DNA of 64,000 nt, from positions 42,072,507 to 42,136,506 of the forward strand of contig CM050449.1 in assembly GCA_027563935.2 (NCBI GenBank). The letters are read 5' to 3'. The stretch comes from Costus lasius. Lineage: Eukaryota > Streptophyta > Magnoliopsida > Zingiberales > Costaceae. Both the position numbers and the translations under genes were made by a program. The notes beneath the pieces were generated by a model. The model made no database searches. It had not been told where the DNA came from and saw only the letters and a list, made by a program, of their open reading frames with translations. Position 1 is the stretch's first letter; the number at the start of each line of letters is the position of its first letter. Shown piece by piece: positions 1 through 9,159 of this stretch.

Positions 1-277
1 TTGTAAGTGAGATCTGGTCTGATCATGTTTGATTGATTAGGGCTTAAGATCGGTAAGCTTCGATTGAGAGAATGGATGCTGGATCGGTGAGATCAGGAGC
101 ATCAGGAGATGAACGGTCAGATCAAATACCTTAGGGTTTTAATGTGATCTGGACTTATGGCTTGGTTTATTTGGTTATTGAACCAAATTCAAGTGAACCG
201 GCTCGTGAATGAGCGCATGGTTCAAGGGTGAAGTGGAGTTTGCGATTGGGGTAAACCCAAGATCGCATGTGGAGAAG

Positions 278-285
278 TTATATGC
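278..285 (+). promoter_or_regulatory. Candidate TATA box of the E1 LTR
   Basis: TTATATGC lies 310 bases upstream of the candidate splice donor. H has CTATATTT at the matching place (63581-63588, minus), about 294 bases before its donor, and the family B LTR has CTATAAAAG 372 bases before its donor. A second conserved TTTATATC lies further upstream in every family A LTR (near 7232 in E1). I prefer this one because no ATG follows it before the presumed start. Position is inferred, not proven. Confidence 0.4.
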
Positions 286-578
286 TATTTTTGGATAGCA
301 CTTCTCAACGTGACCACGTTTCACGTTTTCCCTCTTCACGCCTTCACGCTTTGTCGCCAATTCAGTTTTGGCTCTTGGGGCATTCTTGCGTGGAGGAGAG
401 GAATAGACGATAAGGAAAAATCGCCAAGCCAAGAAGTTCTTTTTCCCTTTCACTCGACAAAGACATCTTTGGACCTTGCTAGCACAAGGATCGCAAGGAG
501 GAGTAGGTGACATCAATTGTGTGCGTCACCTCTGGAGAAGATCCAGTTTGATCTTTGCTTCCAAGGCGCCATCTAGAA

Positions 579-593
579 ATGGCTATGGTATGA
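579..593 (+). promoter_or_regulatory. LTR-encoded start ATG-GCT-ATG and candidate 5' splice site (E1)
   Basis: ATG 579-581, GCT 582-584, ATG 585-587, then GTATGA 588-593, a plausible plant 5' splice site. Joined to the candidate acceptor at 2538/2539, the three codons are in frame with gag. The same arrangement is at 25440-25454, 32852-32866 and 40263-40277 (ATG-GCC-ATG, GTATGA), at 49076-49090 (ATG-GCT-ATG, GTATGA) and on the minus strand at 63303-63290 (ATG-GCA-ATG, GTAAG). Confidence 0.55.
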
Positions 594-726
594 TCCTTCT
601 CTATATGCAATCGGGTTATTTTGTTAATCATATAGCATGCAAGATCTAGAAACCCCCTTTCCGCTGCTTGCATCTTCCATATGCGCCAATGCTTTAGGGT
701 TTCGCCCCCTTGTGGGGACTTTCAAT

Positions 727-738
727 TGGTATCAGAGC
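727..738 (+). other. Primer binding site (E1)
   Basis: TGGTATCAGAGC, complementary to the 3' end of plant initiator tRNA-Met and two bases after the LTR end. It primes minus-strand DNA synthesis. Confidence 0.95.
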
Positions 739-1644
739 CTAGGTTTCATGCATGTTTTATGATTGCAAGCCATTTTGTGATCCTTGTTTGCGAACAATGC
801 TTAGATCTTTATTACATGCGAAAATACATGTTAAGTTATCATAGGCGAAACTTGTATTTTGTTTAAGGCGCATGTATGAGGTTACCTTCAGTTGGCGCTT
901 GTATGTTGTTGGTTTTCTTAAAACTTAAATACTTGCGCGACTCACACTAGATCTAAGGCCTTACTGTAAACCCTTAGACGGGTTACTAGGGTTGAAGTCA
1001 TCCCCTAGGTTAGATCCAGACAGTCTGATCAGACCATCTGACAGCCTTGATGGGTTGACCAGATAGCATCTGTGCGCAAGCACGAGATGGCTATAGGTCT
1101 ACTGCAGACAGGCGTGTAGCGATGTCTGATTGAGACGACTAGCGAACGCACATGAGTTAGGCCCGGGGTCACACCCGTTTGCCAGACCTCATTGTGGTTG
1201 TTCAGCCCTGGCGCATGCATGGTTGACCTTTTGGTCGACTCAAGTCAGTTAGGACTTGGTGCATGCAAGGGCAGTGGATCTGACTAGGTTGGATGAGTGG
1301 ATCCCTAGTAATGGACCGTTGTAAGGATGTAGGGCAAATAAGGAAATTAAAATTGATGCCTATGGGGTTTTCGAAATTTAATTTTCATGATTGGATCACA
1401 TGTTGATTGATGCCTATGTTTGTTTATTTATTCTTATGTGGGCTGCCCATGTTAAATGTGTGCTGTGCTGGGGCCTGCGTGCCTGGAATTTAAAGTTGTA
1501 AATTAATTATTGTGATCTGCGTATCACATTGTATTTAATTTATAAAATGTAATTGACCTGCGTGTCAATCTTGTCTAGATAGATTAATTTGTAAATTAAT
1601 CAGACAAGAGCACAGAGCACACTTGGCAGAGGCGCATGCAGCAG

Positions 1645-1679
1645 TGGCTAGACCAGGTGGGAGGTCCAGGGTTCGACTC
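1645..1679 (+). other. tRNA-like A-box/B-box pair in the E1 leader
   Basis: TGGCTAGACCAGG at 1645-1657 resembles an A box. GGTTCGACTC at 1670-1679 is very close to the pol III B box. G keeps a similar stretch (about 50125-50159). H keeps a degraded one on the minus strand near 62210-62245. F has lost the segment. It may be a relic of a tRNA-derived SINE; activity is unproven. Confidence 0.35.
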
Positions 1680-2019
1680 TGGGACCAGGCGCATTTTCCC
1701 TGGTGGGCGCACCTGAGCTGCAGATGGCGCTTGGGCACTGGGTTGGGCCAGATGAGCAGCAAAAGACCCATGAAGGAAAAGCAAGTGAAGACTTAAGTTA
1801 ATTAAGGTCTTACTTAGGCTATGGGCTTTTACCACATAAGATTCATGCTTTCTTTTATTGTTTAAATAAGTAGAACAGCATGATTTATTTATCTTCTGCT
1901 ATCACCATAGGAAATGCATGATAGTGAAGAAGATAAAAGACCGTTAAAATCCAACGCTAAAATATCAAGCTCATAAGCCTTCTGACGCGAAACCTCACTG
2001 TTCTGATTATCGTTGGAGC

Positions 2020-2045
2020 CGTGTTGTACCCACTCAGTGGGCACG
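2020..2045 (+). other. Leader hairpin HP1 (E1)
   Basis: Outer stem CGTG/CACG, five-base bulge TTGTA on the 5' side, inner stem CCCACT/AGTGGG around one C. Also present at 26869-26894 (F unit 1), 50504-50529 (G) and 61968-61993 (H, minus). The E2 counterpart is at 22147-22177 (minus). Confidence 0.6.
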
Positions 2046-2227
2046 TCCATCTATCTTCAGACGGTGCGGGATTACACCTGCGTGTTACAGAGAAGGGATT
2101 TATCGCTTCTCGTTGCTCAGCATAGCACGTGGTGGTCCAGGGAGTAGGTCAGGTCCGCTTGACCATGTAGGCTACATATGGGGCATATGTTAGCTATATG
2201 GAGGCAGCCATCTGTGGGGTCAGAGAT

Positions 2228-2253
2228 TGTGTTGTACCAACTCAGTTGGCACA
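2228..2253 (+). other. Leader hairpin HP2 (E1)
   Basis: Same design as HP1: outer stem TGTG/CACA, bulge TTGTA, inner stem CCAACT/AGTTGG around one C. Compared with HP1 both stems changed on both sides together. Also at 27078-27103 (F unit 1, one outer mismatch), 50712-50737 (G) and 61760-61785 (H, minus). The E2 counterpart is at 21935-21963 (minus). Confidence 0.6.
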
Positions 2254-2336
2254 GTCTGCTGGATTGCCCAGATGAAGGGGAATCGCACGGGTTGGCGATT
2301 GGCTGGGACAGCCTACCAGAGATTAGTGCTTGTACT

Positions 2337-2373
2337 CTCTGTGCGTCTTATCTCGCCTGAGCGGGACGCGGAG
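2337..2373 (+). other. Leader hairpin HP3 (E1)
   Basis: Outer stem CTCTG/CGGAG (one G-T pair), 5'-side bulge, inner stem around loop CTGA. The F copy (27187-27223) has outer CTCTG/CAGAG and inner ATCTCGC/GCGGGAT. The E2 copy (21821-21857, minus) has outer CTTTG/CAAAG and inner CATCCCAC/GTGGGATG. Confidence 0.5.
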
Positions 2374-2559
2374 ACCAAGTATGAAATCTGGATCCCATCT
2401 CACTAAAAGAGTTCTACTCTTTCGGGCTGTTTTGCTGGATTTTTCAGCCAGATAAAATAGTGAGAAAAAGAATCATTCTTAAGTCCTGAATTGATTCTTT
2501 ACATTGATACTGACCTTGCTGTTCTTGCATTGTTGTAGATACCTGCAGCAACGAACACC

Positions 2560-5500
2560 ATGAGCTTCAATGTGCGATCCCTACTGGAAAGGGAGAAGTT
2601 TGCTGGGCCAAACTTCTCAGACTGGTTCGGACACCTTAAGATTGTTCTTAAGGCAGAGAGGAAACTGTATGTCCTCGAGACGGCGATACCGCCTCAGCCC
2701 GCTCCGAACGCCGCAAGGGCGGTTCGGGAAGCCTATGAAAAGCACGTCAGTGATAGCATAGATGTCGCTTGCCTGATGCTAGCGTCTATGACGCCACCGC
2801 TGCAGCGTCAGCATGAGGATATGTCTGCAATAGACATGATAGCAAACCTCAAGATGCTGTATGCTACACAGGCGAGGACAGAACGCTATAATCTGACAAA
2901 GCTGTTCTTTCAGAGCAAACTGGCTGAAGGGAGCCCAGTGGGAGCTCACGTGCTCAAGATGATTGGGCACAAGGAGGCTCTAGAAAAACTGGGGCATACC
3001 ATCAATCAGGAGCTTGCTGTAGACATTATTCTGCAGTCTCTCCCGCCCTCTTTCGATGCGTTCATTATTAATTTTAATATGAACAAAATCGACTGTACTC
3101 CGGCAGAGCTGCTGAATATGCTCTTGACTACTGAGGAAACTCTGAAGGGTAAGCCTTCAACCTCTGTCTTGATGGTTCCTTCGAGGAACAAGAAGAAGGG
3201 GAAGAAGGGCAAGGCCCCTGTCAAGAATTACAGCAAGGCTCTGAAGCAAAAGGTGAAGCGGTCAAAGGAATACAGATGTTTCCATTGTGGCCAGTTGGGT
3301 CACTGGAAAAAGGACTGTAAAGCGCTCCAAGGTGATAAGAGGGGAAGCTTCGCTTCTGGCTCAGGTATATACGTGACGGAAGTCATGGTTTCATCTTCTT
3401 CTATATCATGGGTGTTGGACACTGCATGTGGAGTTCACATTTGTTCAAATGTACAGGAACTCAAGAGAAGAAGGCAGGTGGGACAGCATGAGGTGGACCT
3501 ACGAGTTGGAAACGGGGCACGGGTTGCTGCTGTTGCTGTAGGAGACTATTTCATCTCTTTGCCATCTGGACTTGTATTGGAACTAGACAATTGTTACTTT
3601 GTTCCCAGTATTACTAAAAATATTATCTCTATTCCTGCTCTTGTCAGGAAGGGATTTTCCTTTGAATGCAATATTTCAAAGTGTGTTTTATCTTTAGATA
3701 ATATTGTTTATGCAACTGGTTCAATTAACAATGGGTTATTCATGTTGGACATGGAATGTTCTATACAAAATATTGATATTAAGAAAGCCAAGTATGCTGA
3801 TGACAGCACCTTGCTATGGCATAGTCGTTTAGGCCATATTAACAAGAAACGCATTAAGCGGTTGCATGATCATGGACTGCTGGGATCATTCTCCTATGAG
3901 GAGATTGATACATGCAAAGCTTGTTTAATGGGTAAAATGACGAAGTCACCTTTTTCTAACAAAGGTCAAAGGGCTTCAGGTTTACTTGACCTTATACACA
4001 GTGATGTGTGTGGGCCATTTAGTAAACATGCCAGAGGTGGCTATCAGTACTTCATTACCTTTACTGATGATTTCAGTAGATATGGGTATGTCTATTTAAT
4101 GAGACATAAAAGTGAATCCTTTGACAAGTTCAAAGAGTTCAAGAATGAAGTACAGAATCAGCTAGGCCGTAATATCAAGGCACTTCGTTCTGATCGAGGT
4201 GGAGAATACCTAAGTCGAGAATTTACTGACTATCTGAAGGAGTGTGGGATTATCTCACAGCTCACTCCACCAGGAACACCCCAATGGAATGGTGTGTCCG
4301 AGAGGAGAAATAGAACGTTACTTGATATGGTTCGTTCTATGATGAGTCAGGCTACTCTACCTTACTCCTTTTGGGGTTTTGCACTGGAGACAGCTGCAAA
4401 GGTACTAAACCGAGTGCCATCCAAGGCAGTTTCTAAGACGCCATATGAGTTATGGTATGGGAAACAGCCGAGCTTGACATTTATCAGGATCTGGGGCTGC
4501 GAGGCTTATGTCAAAAAGCTCGCCTCTGGGAAACTAGAGAGCAGATCTGACAAATGTATCTTTGTCGGTTACCCTAAGGAAACTAAGGGTTATTATTTCT
4601 TCGATCCCAAAGAGAACAAGGTATTTGTTGCTCGGACGGCCATATTTCTTGAGAAGGAGTTTCTTCTGCAAGAGGCCAGTGGGATAGAAATAAAGCTGGA
4701 TGAGAATCCAGAGGAAGGACAAAGTAGTCAAGCACAGTTGGATGAGCCTGAGCCGGTGGATCAGGTTATTGAACAACCTGAGGCTCAGATATCACGGGAA
4801 CCGCGAAGATCGGGAAGGATCCGTCGACAGCCTGAGCGCTATGACGGAGTCTACATCATTGATAATGATGAACCCCTCACTTATGCGGATGCGGTCAGTG
4901 GACCGGAGTCAGCGAGATGGCTTGATGCTATGCGCGCCGAGATGGACTCCATGTCAGATAACCAAGTCTGGGATTTGGTTGATCCTCCTCCGGGAGTTAT
5001 CCCTATAGGCTGTAAATGGATCTTCAAGAAGAAGATTGACATGGATGGTAACGTGGTTACCTATAAAGGCAGGCTAGTTGCGAAAGGTTTCAAACAAATC
5101 TACGGGATAGATTATGATGAAACTTTCTCACTTGTAGCCATGTTTAAGTCTATTCGGATTCTTTTCGCGATACCTGCATATTATGATTATGAGATTTGGC
5201 AAATGGATGTGAAAACAGCTTTCCTGAATGGAAATCTGGATGAGGATGTGTATATGACACAACCAGAAGGTTTCACTAATCCATCAGATCGTCATAAAAT
5301 ATGCAAGTTAAAGAAGTCCATTTATGGACTTAAACAAGCATCAAGAAGCTGGAATATTCGTTTTGATGAATCAGTCACTGAATTTGGTTTCATCAAGAAC
5401 GAGGATGACCCGTGTGTATATAAGAGGTTTAGTGGGAGCGTGATTACTTTCCTAGTCCTCTACGTCGATGATATCTTGATCATTGGAAACGACATTCCTG

Positions 5501-6444
5501 AAATGCATGCCGTAAAGGCTTGGTTAAGGAAATGTTTCCAGATGAAAGATCTAGGAGAAGCAGCCTATGTGTTAGGTGTGAAGATCTACAGGGATAGATC
5601 TAAGAGGCTTCTCGGGCTGTGCCAGAGTACTTACATCGATAAGGTCCTGGAGAGATTTCATTTAGAGAATTCTAAAAGAGGATATCTTCCAGTCAGACAT
5701 GGTCTGAATCTTTCAAAGAGTCAGTGTCCACAAACACAGACTGAGAAAGATGAAATGGACAATACGCCTTATGCTTCGGCTATTGGGTCCATAATGTATG
5801 CGATGTTGTGTACTCGCCCAGACGTCGCTTACGGGTTAAGCGTGACCAGTCGGTTCCAAAGTAATCCAGGTATGGCGCACTGGATTGCAGTCAAGAACAT
5901 TTTAAAATATCTGCGGAGGACCAAAGATATGTTCTTGATATATGGTGGTCAGGAAGAACTCAGTATTGAAGGATATACTGACGCTTCGTTCCAGTCTGAC
6001 CAGGATGATTTCCGATCGCAATCAGGCTATGTTTTTAGCTTGAATGGAGGAGCAGTGGTGTGGAAAAGTTTCAAACAGTCAACTGTTGCTGATTCCACAA
6101 CAGAAGCCGAGTATGTTGCAGCCTCGGAAGCATCCAAGGAGGCAGTGTGGATTCGTAAGTTCGTGAGAGAACTTGGTGTCGTTCCTTCGAGTGCAGATCC
6201 TTTGGTTATCTTCTGTGATAACACTGGAGCAATCGCACAGGCAAAGGAACCACGGTCGCACCAGAAGTCCAAGCACATACAGAGACGGTTTCATTTGATC
6301 CGGGAGATCATAGATCGTGGCGAGATCAAAGTCTGCAAGGTTCATACAGATGACAATCTGGCAGACCTGCTTACCAAGCCTCTGGCGCAGCAGAAGCATG
6401 AGAAGCACTGTAATAATATGGGTTTGAGATTTCTCAACCATTAG
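2560..6444 (+). CDS. gag-pol: E1 gag-pol polyprotein, unbroken 1294-residue frame
   Basis: Encodes capsid and all copia enzymes in one frame. Residues are counted from the ATG at 2560. Gag occupies about 1-260 with a CCHC zinc knuckle at 240-253 (CFHCGQLGHWKKDC). Protease has its catalytic Asp at 287 in the unusual setting LDTACG. Integrase has a zinc site (His421, His426, Cys452, Cys455) and the triad Asp482, Asp545, Glu581 with DD35E spacing. Reverse transcriptase has YVDD at 968-971. RNase H has Asp1141, Glu1184 and Asp1220. Length is normal for the superfamily. Three residues look damaged compared with sister copies F and H: Pro to Leu in the RT motif ETFSPVAMFK, Ala to Pro soon after it, and Pro to Leu in NLADPLTK near the end. 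The element may therefore be translated but inactive. If the leader intron is used, translation starts at 579 and adds ten residues beginning Met-Ala-Met. Confidence 0.95.
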   Translation: MSFNVRSLLEREKFAGPNFSDWFGHLKIVLKAERKLYVLETAIPPQPAPNAARAVREAYEKHVSDSIDVACLMLASMTPPLQRQHEDMSAIDMIANLKMLYATQARTERYNLTKLFFQSKLAEGSPVGAHVLKMIGHKEALEKLGHTINQELAVDIILQSLPPSFDAFIINFNMNKIDCTPAELLNMLLTTEETLKGKPSTSVLMVPSRNKKKGKKGKAPVKNYSKALKQKVKRSKEYRCFHCGQLGHWKKDCKALQGDKRGSFASGSGIYVTEVMVSSSSISWVLDTACGVHICSNVQELKRRRQVGQHEVDLRVGNGARVAAVAVGDYFISLPSGLVLELDNCYFVPSITKNIISIPALVRKGFSFECNISKCVLSLDNIVYATGSINNGLFMLDMECSIQNIDIKKAKYADDSTLLWHSRLGHINKKRIKRLHDHGLLGSFSYEEIDTCKACLMGKMTKSPFSNKGQRASGLLDLIHSDVCGPFSKHARGGYQYFITFTDDFSRYGYVYLMRHKSESFDKFKEFKNEVQNQLGRNIKALRSDRGGEYLSREFTDYLKECGIISQLTPPGTPQWNGVSERRNRTLLDMVRSMMSQATLPYSFWGFALETAAKVLNRVPSKAVSKTPYELWYGKQPSLTFIRIWGCEAYVKKLASGKLESRSDKCIFVGYPKETKGYYFFDPKENKVFVARTAIFLEKEFLLQEASGIEIKLDENPEEGQSSQAQLDEPEPVDQVIEQPEAQISREPRRSGRIRRQPERYDGVYIIDNDEPLTYADAVSGPESARWLDAMRAEMDSMSDNQVWDLVDPPPGVIPIGCKWIFKKKIDMDGNVVTYKGRLVAKGFKQIYGIDYDETFSLVAMFKSIRILFAIPAYYDYEIWQMDVKTAFLNGNLDEDVYMTQPEGFTNPSDRHKICKLKKSIYGLKQASRSWNIRFDESVTEFGFIKNEDDPCVYKRFSGSVITFLVLYVDDILIIGNDIPEMHAVKAWLRKCFQMKDLGEAAYVLGVKIYRDRSKRLLGLCQSTYIDKVLERFHLENSKRGYLPVRHGLNLSKSQCPQTQTEKDEMDNTPYASAIGSIMYAMLCTRPDVAYGLSVTSRFQSNPGMAHWIAVKNILKYLRRTKDMFLIYGGQEELSIEGYTDASFQSDQDDFRSQSGYVFSLNGGAVVWKSFKQSTVADSTTEAEYVAASEASKEAVWIRKFVRELGVVPSSADPLVIFCDNTGAIAQAKEPRSHQKSKHIQRRFHLIREIIDRGEIKVCKVHTDDNLADLLTKPLAQQKHEKHCNNMGLRFLNH

Positions 6445-6451
6445 ATTAAGT

Positions 6452-6464
6452 GCAAGTGGGAGAT
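6452..6464 (+). other. Polypurine tract (E1)
   Basis: GCAAGTGGGAGAT directly before the TG that opens the 3' LTR. It primes plus-strand synthesis. The same tract precedes every family A 3' LTR. Confidence 0.9.
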
Positions 6465-8138
6465 TGTTGGGGTATGCCCTTAAGGCTAATGTTTGTGGCC
6501 TTGGGATTGTATCAGTATCATGTAATAAACTCTTATGTTTATAAAGGCATGGTTGTTATTCAGGTTGTTACCTTGTCTGCTGTAATAAGTGTACTTCTGA
6601 ATAATGTCTCAAAGCTGTTCAGCTAGGCTGACATGCAGTAAAGTCCTTAGTCGAGATATCTTAGTGAACATGAGACAGCCTTGATATGGTTAAGACTAAT
6701 ATGTGTTCTAATCCTATAGGATGCTTCAAGCATGGAATAAGATGTAGACTCATGGGTACATTGGATGTACTGGACAGACCCTACTAGGATATTCAATTGC
6801 TTGTCACAATGTGAATATTCCTTGATTGCGACAAGTGGCACATTTCCTTTGACTTGAGATCACTTGTGTTTTCTAAATGATGATTGTCATTGTTTTGAGA
6901 TAGTTCAATATCATTTGAAACATAATGATTATAGACTATCTTGGATGGTGAGCTTGAGTCAGGTTAGGGCACTAGTGATAGACATAGGATTGCCGTCTCC
7001 TTAATTGGAGTGTGATGTTCTAAAGGGGCCCCCTGGATGAGATGATTGAGAATAGTGTATGGCCATACCCAGGTGACTATGTTCATCTGATCTAATCATG
7101 CTCATCATATTGGAGTTACAAGCTTGACACGCTTGTCCAATAAGAACATCCAGTGGCAAAGGAAATATGCATGCCTAGTGAAGTTGATTCACACTTGTGC
7201 TGTTTTTGGGTGTAGTCTTGGAAGACTCTTTTCTTTATATCGGGAGACAGTGATGTGTTGCTAGATACCCCTCACTGATTGTGATGACGTGAGTTATCGT
7301 TACCGACATTTAAAGGAAACCCTCAGGGTCGCACAATTTGATGATATGGCTTACTTAAGTCAGATTGTGTGGACTGAATTGTTCAGGTTCAGTTTAAAGG
7401 GATTTAATCTCTGATTGTAAGTGAGATCTGGTCTGATCATGTTTGATTGATTAGGGCTTAAGATCGGTAAGCTTCGATTGAGAGAATGGATGCTGGATCG
7501 GTGAGATCAGGAGCATCAGGAGATGAACGGTCAGATCAAATACCTTAGGGTTTTAATGTGATCTGGACTTATGGCTTGGTTTATTTTGTTATTGAACCAA
7601 ATTCAAGTGAACCGGCTCGTGAATGAGCGCATGGTTCAAGGGTGAAGTGGAGTTTGCGATTGGGGTAAACCCAAGATCGCATGTGGAGAAGTTATATGCT
7701 ATTTTTGGATAGCACTTCTCAACGTGACCACGTTTCACGTTTTCCCTCTTCACGCCTTCACGCTTTGTCGCCTATTCGGTTTTGGCTCTTGGGGCATTCT
7801 TGCGTGGAGGAGAGGAATAGACGATAAGGAAAAATCGCCAAGCCAAGAAGTTCTTTTTCCCTTTCACTCGACAAAGACATCTTTGGACCTTGCTAGCACA
7901 AGGATCGCAAGGAGGAGTAGGCGACATCAATTGTGTGCGTCACCTCTGGAGAAGATCCAGTTTGATCTTTGCTTCCAAGGTGCCATCTAGAAATGGCTAT
8001 GGTATGATCCTTCTCTATATGCAATCGGGTTCTTTTGTTAATCATATAGCATGCAAGATCTAGAAACCCCCTTTCCGCTGCTTGCATCTTCCATATGCGC
8101 CAATGCTTTAGGGTTTCGCCCCCTTGTGGGGACTTTCA
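6465..8138 (+). repeat. E1 3' LTR, 1674 bp
   Basis: Starts TGTTGGGGTATG after the polypurine tract and ends in TTTCA. The last 724 bases pair with the 5' LTR. Small reading frames inside (for example 7724-7990 and 8038-8454 minus) are LTR sequence and are not called as genes. Confidence 0.95.
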
Positions 8139-9159
8139 TCATGAAGATCCAAAGGGTCCCAACAAGGTAGAAGTACGACGATCCCAACACCCATCTCACC
8201 CACCGGACCGCTTCGTGGGTGTTATTAGCCCACTCTCCATCCACACCGAAGTGATCCGACCCAAGGATGCAACAAACCAGCCCCCGAAGAGCCCAATTCC
8301 GGATGGGCCTCACAACCATATCAGCAACACGGCCCAAGAGAAGGCCGCGATGATCGTTATGCAGCCCAGTACTTTGAAATTCTACTGCTTTGTCGCGATG
8401 TGCTCTGAGCGCGTCTAACCGTCGTCGCAGCCACCTCGTACGCTGAAGAATCAAAGGACCTGCGCCCCAGCAGGAGTAGATGGTAGTTGGTACTTGACCA
8501 CTTTTTGGTTGTTAGTTGTTGAGATGCTATCCCCTTTGTCTTGTTTTCCCTCCTTATCTTATAAAAGAGAGGGGCTGGCCAGCATTCTTCCTTAGTTATC
8601 CTGGTGGTAGAGTACTCCTGGTGAGCTTAGAGCCTCCAGCATTGTAGAAGTCGAAGAGGAGCTTCGCCTTCAGAGTTTCTGGGTCGAGGCTGGTGCCTCG
8701 ATTCCACGTTGTTCCATTTCCAGCTTTTCAAAGAAGTAAATCCCATTCTTCGTGGTGGGTCAGGTTCGCCTGTTTCTTTACTTCGTTGCGCTCTTGTATT
8801 TCCGTTGTGGTTTCCCTTTCTCCACGGGTATTCGTACACTGGAGACGTGGAAGTTCCGTGTTGTTCTTTGGTGCATTTCAGGTGCATAGGCGTGCGGGCT
8901 GTGCGCTGCGAATCCGCTGGTTCCCTATTGCGACATGCTGAGCTTAAAATCTACGGCGTGAGTGCGCAAAATTGCTACGAGGTTAGTGAGTTACATTATG
9001 TAGTTGAGTGTCGTTGTGTTCTTTTCGCAATTGTGTTGCCCCGATCGAACTCGACGCTGATTTCTTCGTGCTTCCTCATGTTTCCCTGCATTTCCAAAGC
9101 GCTTTTCACTTCCCTCGTCTAAAGACCCTCTCCCGTTTTCGCGGCATTGTGTAATCCCT
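8139..9159. other. Unassigned sequence between E1 and relic J
   Basis: About 1 kb, richer in G+C than the DNA to its right. A TATA-like CTTATAAAAG at 8558-8567 (+) is followed by a stretch resembling a transcribed leader, so this may be part of an old LTR into which E1 inserted. I find no protein motif, partner LTR, primer site or duplication to confirm that. The frames at 8095-8418 and 8709-9122 have no recognisable domain. Confidence 0.3.

Larger units (their letters stand above)
1..724 (+). repeat. E1 5' LTR, right-hand part
   Basis: Matches 7415-8138 over its whole length and ends in CA just before the primer binding site. It contains a TATA-like stretch (TTATATGC, 278-285), then nearly 300 bases without any ATG, then ATG-GCT-ATG at 579-587 followed by a candidate 5' splice site. 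Confidence 0.95.
725..2559 (+). other. E1 untranslated leader, probable intron 588-2538
   Basis: About 1.8 kb with no long reading frame lies between the 5' LTR and gag. It contains the primer site, a tRNA-like A/B-box stretch (1645-1679) and three hairpins (2020-2045, 2228-2253, 2337-2373). Its end looks like a plant 3' splice site: TACTGAC as a branch point, a T-rich run, then GTTGTAG ending at 2538. The TAG of the acceptor is also the in-frame stop just before the seven codons leading to the gag ATG. Unspliced RNA would serve as genome and spliced RNA as message; that division is inference. Confidence 0.6.
1..8138 (+). mobile_element. E1: Ty1/copia LTR retrotransposon, family A, nearly complete
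   Basis: The element runs LTR - primer site - long leader - gag-pol - polypurine tract - LTR. The 5' LTR is cut by the window start: position 1 aligns with 7415 in the 3' LTR, so about 950 bp lie outside. The order of domains (gag, protease, integrase, reverse transcriptase, RNase H) is diagnostic of Ty1/copia. I count about six differences between the two LTRs over the 724 shared bases, so the insertion is young. The upstream flank is missing, so no target-site duplication can be checked; the five bases after the 3' LTR are TCATG. Lineage within copia (Angela/Tork- or TAR-like) is a guess from the long LTRs and protein style. Confidence 0.95.

Noticed and set aside
6027..6441. Minus-strand frames opposite RNase H (83 and 120 codons) in each family A copy
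   Set aside because: Antisense shadows of a strongly coding region; no independent protein features.
8095..8418. 107-codon frame crossing the E1 3' LTR border
   Set aside because: It starts in the LTR and runs into flanking DNA, and the product has no recognisable motif.
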